A stretch of 6,305 nt of DNA, taken from JAMXLO01 sp041487355. Lineage in GTDB: Bacteria > Pseudomonadota > Alphaproteobacteria > Acetobacterales > Acetobacteraceae. Every line of letters starts with the position of its first letter. The stretch's first letter is position 1. The DNA lies in NCBI GenBank assembly GCA_041487355.1, contig JBGPND010000266.1, positions 1 through 6,305 of the forward strand. Direction: 5' to 3'. Shown piece after piece: positions 5,939-6,305 of the stretch. Under the pieces are notes generated by a model. The model was not told the origin of the DNA, made no database searches, and saw only the letters and a program-made list of their open reading frames with translations. Both the position numbers and the translations under genes were made by a program.

Positions 5939-6142
5939 GTGAAATTCTTATGTGAACTCCATATCCGAGGTCACTTTTTCAGGACCATCTTCACAAAGGG
6001 CGATGGGAATATCCCTTGGTATCACACGAATCCCGACGAGACAGAGGCAAGCCGCTTACTCAACGCGAAAACTTTGCCCAATGATCGGTTCATGACTACG
6101 CCCACTCCGGGAGGCCGCGGTGTAGGCGTGCCGCCCCAATAG
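5939..6142 (+). CDS. Doubtful small ORF, hypothetical protein
   Basis: A GTG-started frame of 67 residues with no recognised domain; the frame is closed by a TAA at 5915-5917, so it cannot extend much further upstream. The composition is protein-like in the first two thirds (MKFLCELHIRGHFFRTIF, then WYHTNPDETEASRLLNAK) and low in complexity at the end (TPTPGGRGVGVPPQ). The ribosome binding site is poor (AAGA very close to the GTG). It converges on the PIN toxin gene, and its stop codon abuts the U-tract of that gene's terminator. It may be a real small gene, a fragment of a larger lost one, or chance. The 60 bp before it (5879-5938) show nothing recognisable. Confidence 0.3.
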   Translation: MKFLCELHIRGHFFRTIFTKGDGNIPWYHTNPDETEASRLLNAKTLPNDRFMTTPTPGGRGVGVPPQ

Positions 6143-6170
6143 CAAAGAAAATCCCCGCTATTCGGCGGGG
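6141..6170 (-). terminator. Intrinsic terminator of the PIN-domain gene
   Basis: On the minus strand a six-pair stem (6165-6170 with 6153-6158, CCCCGC/GCGGGG) around a six-base loop is followed directly by ATTTTCTTT (6152-6144). It lies 27 bp after the PIN gene stop. The plus-strand reading has no U-run, so it works for the minus strand. Confidence 0.8.
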
Positions 6171-6197
6171 CTGGGAGCTACCTGGGGAACAAGTAGA

Positions 6198-6305
6198 TCA
6201 CATTGCCCGCGCGTGCGCGTGACTGAAGGCAACGGGAGTGATGATCGGGATACCCCGAAAAGGATGCAAAACCAGCAGATCGCGATCGCCGGTCACGATC
6301 ATATC
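6198..6305 (-). CDS. PIN-domain protein, C-terminal fragment (COG1569-like putative toxin)
   Basis: Only the last 35 residues are in the window; the gene enters from the right edge. The sequence DMIVTGDRDLLVLHPF followed by RGIPIITPVAF is the characteristic C-terminal end of PIN nucleases of the COG1569 group, annotated as putative toxin components of toxin-antitoxin pairs. The Asp residues in TGDRDLL contribute to the metal-binding acidic site of PIN folds. The family cleaves RNA with Mg2+ or Mn2+, VapC being the best known relative. The protein ends SHAHARAM, a slightly longer tail than I expect after TPxxF. A clear intrinsic terminator follows. The antitoxin would normally be encoded upstream, to the right of the window, so pairing cannot be judged here. 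Confidence 0.85.
   Translation of the reverse strand, partial: DMIVTGDRDLLVLHPFRGIPIITPVAFSHAHARAM

Noticed and set aside
5922..5942. Tiny ATG ORF (seven codons) overlapping the start of the 67-residue ORF
   Set aside because: It is too short to distinguish from chance and has no convincing ribosome binding site.

Overview
The window is GC-rich DNA from an alphaproteobacterium. The mfd / sdhE / recG arrangement, the protein sequences and two kinds of short palindromic repeat typical of that class all point there. A Rhodospirillales or Acetobacteraceae-like host is my best guess, inferred from sequence style only.

Left part (1-2862): conserved genome-maintenance genes. On the minus strand, sdhE (flavinylation factor for succinate dehydrogenase) is followed by the 5' end of mfd (transcription-repair coupling factor), which runs off the left edge. 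Between them lies a nested palindromic repeat. Divergently, recG (branched-DNA helicase) is full length and intact. Its wedge (OB-fold) domain contains a small palindromic repeat read in frame, with the same stem-loop geometry as an intergenic repeat 3 kb away.

Middle (2863-3267): a spacer of about 400 bp holding a decayed minus-strand fragment that resembles the central part of an IS110-type transposase. The rest is unrecognised.

Centre right (3268-5651): a probable plus-strand operon of a dienelactone-hydrolase-family enzyme, a small DUF6295-like protein and a class III (CaiB/BaiF, formyl-CoA transferase-like) CoA-transferase. The last two are separated by a palindromic repeat, and the operon is followed by a strong GC hairpin. 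Together they suggest breakdown of an organic acid, lactone or ester through a CoA thioester, but the substrate cannot be read from the sequence.

Right part (5652-6305): visibly less GC-rich, accessory-looking DNA. It has a 62-residue membrane-anchored protein built on a 7-residue (21-bp) tandem repeat, a doubtful 67-residue ORF and, converging from the right edge, the C-terminus of a PIN-domain (COG1569-like) toxin with its own intrinsic terminator.

I found no rRNA, tRNA, CRISPR array or intact insertion sequence, and nothing I could defend as a new multi-gene system. The most unusual points are the repeat inside recG and the tandem heptad protein.
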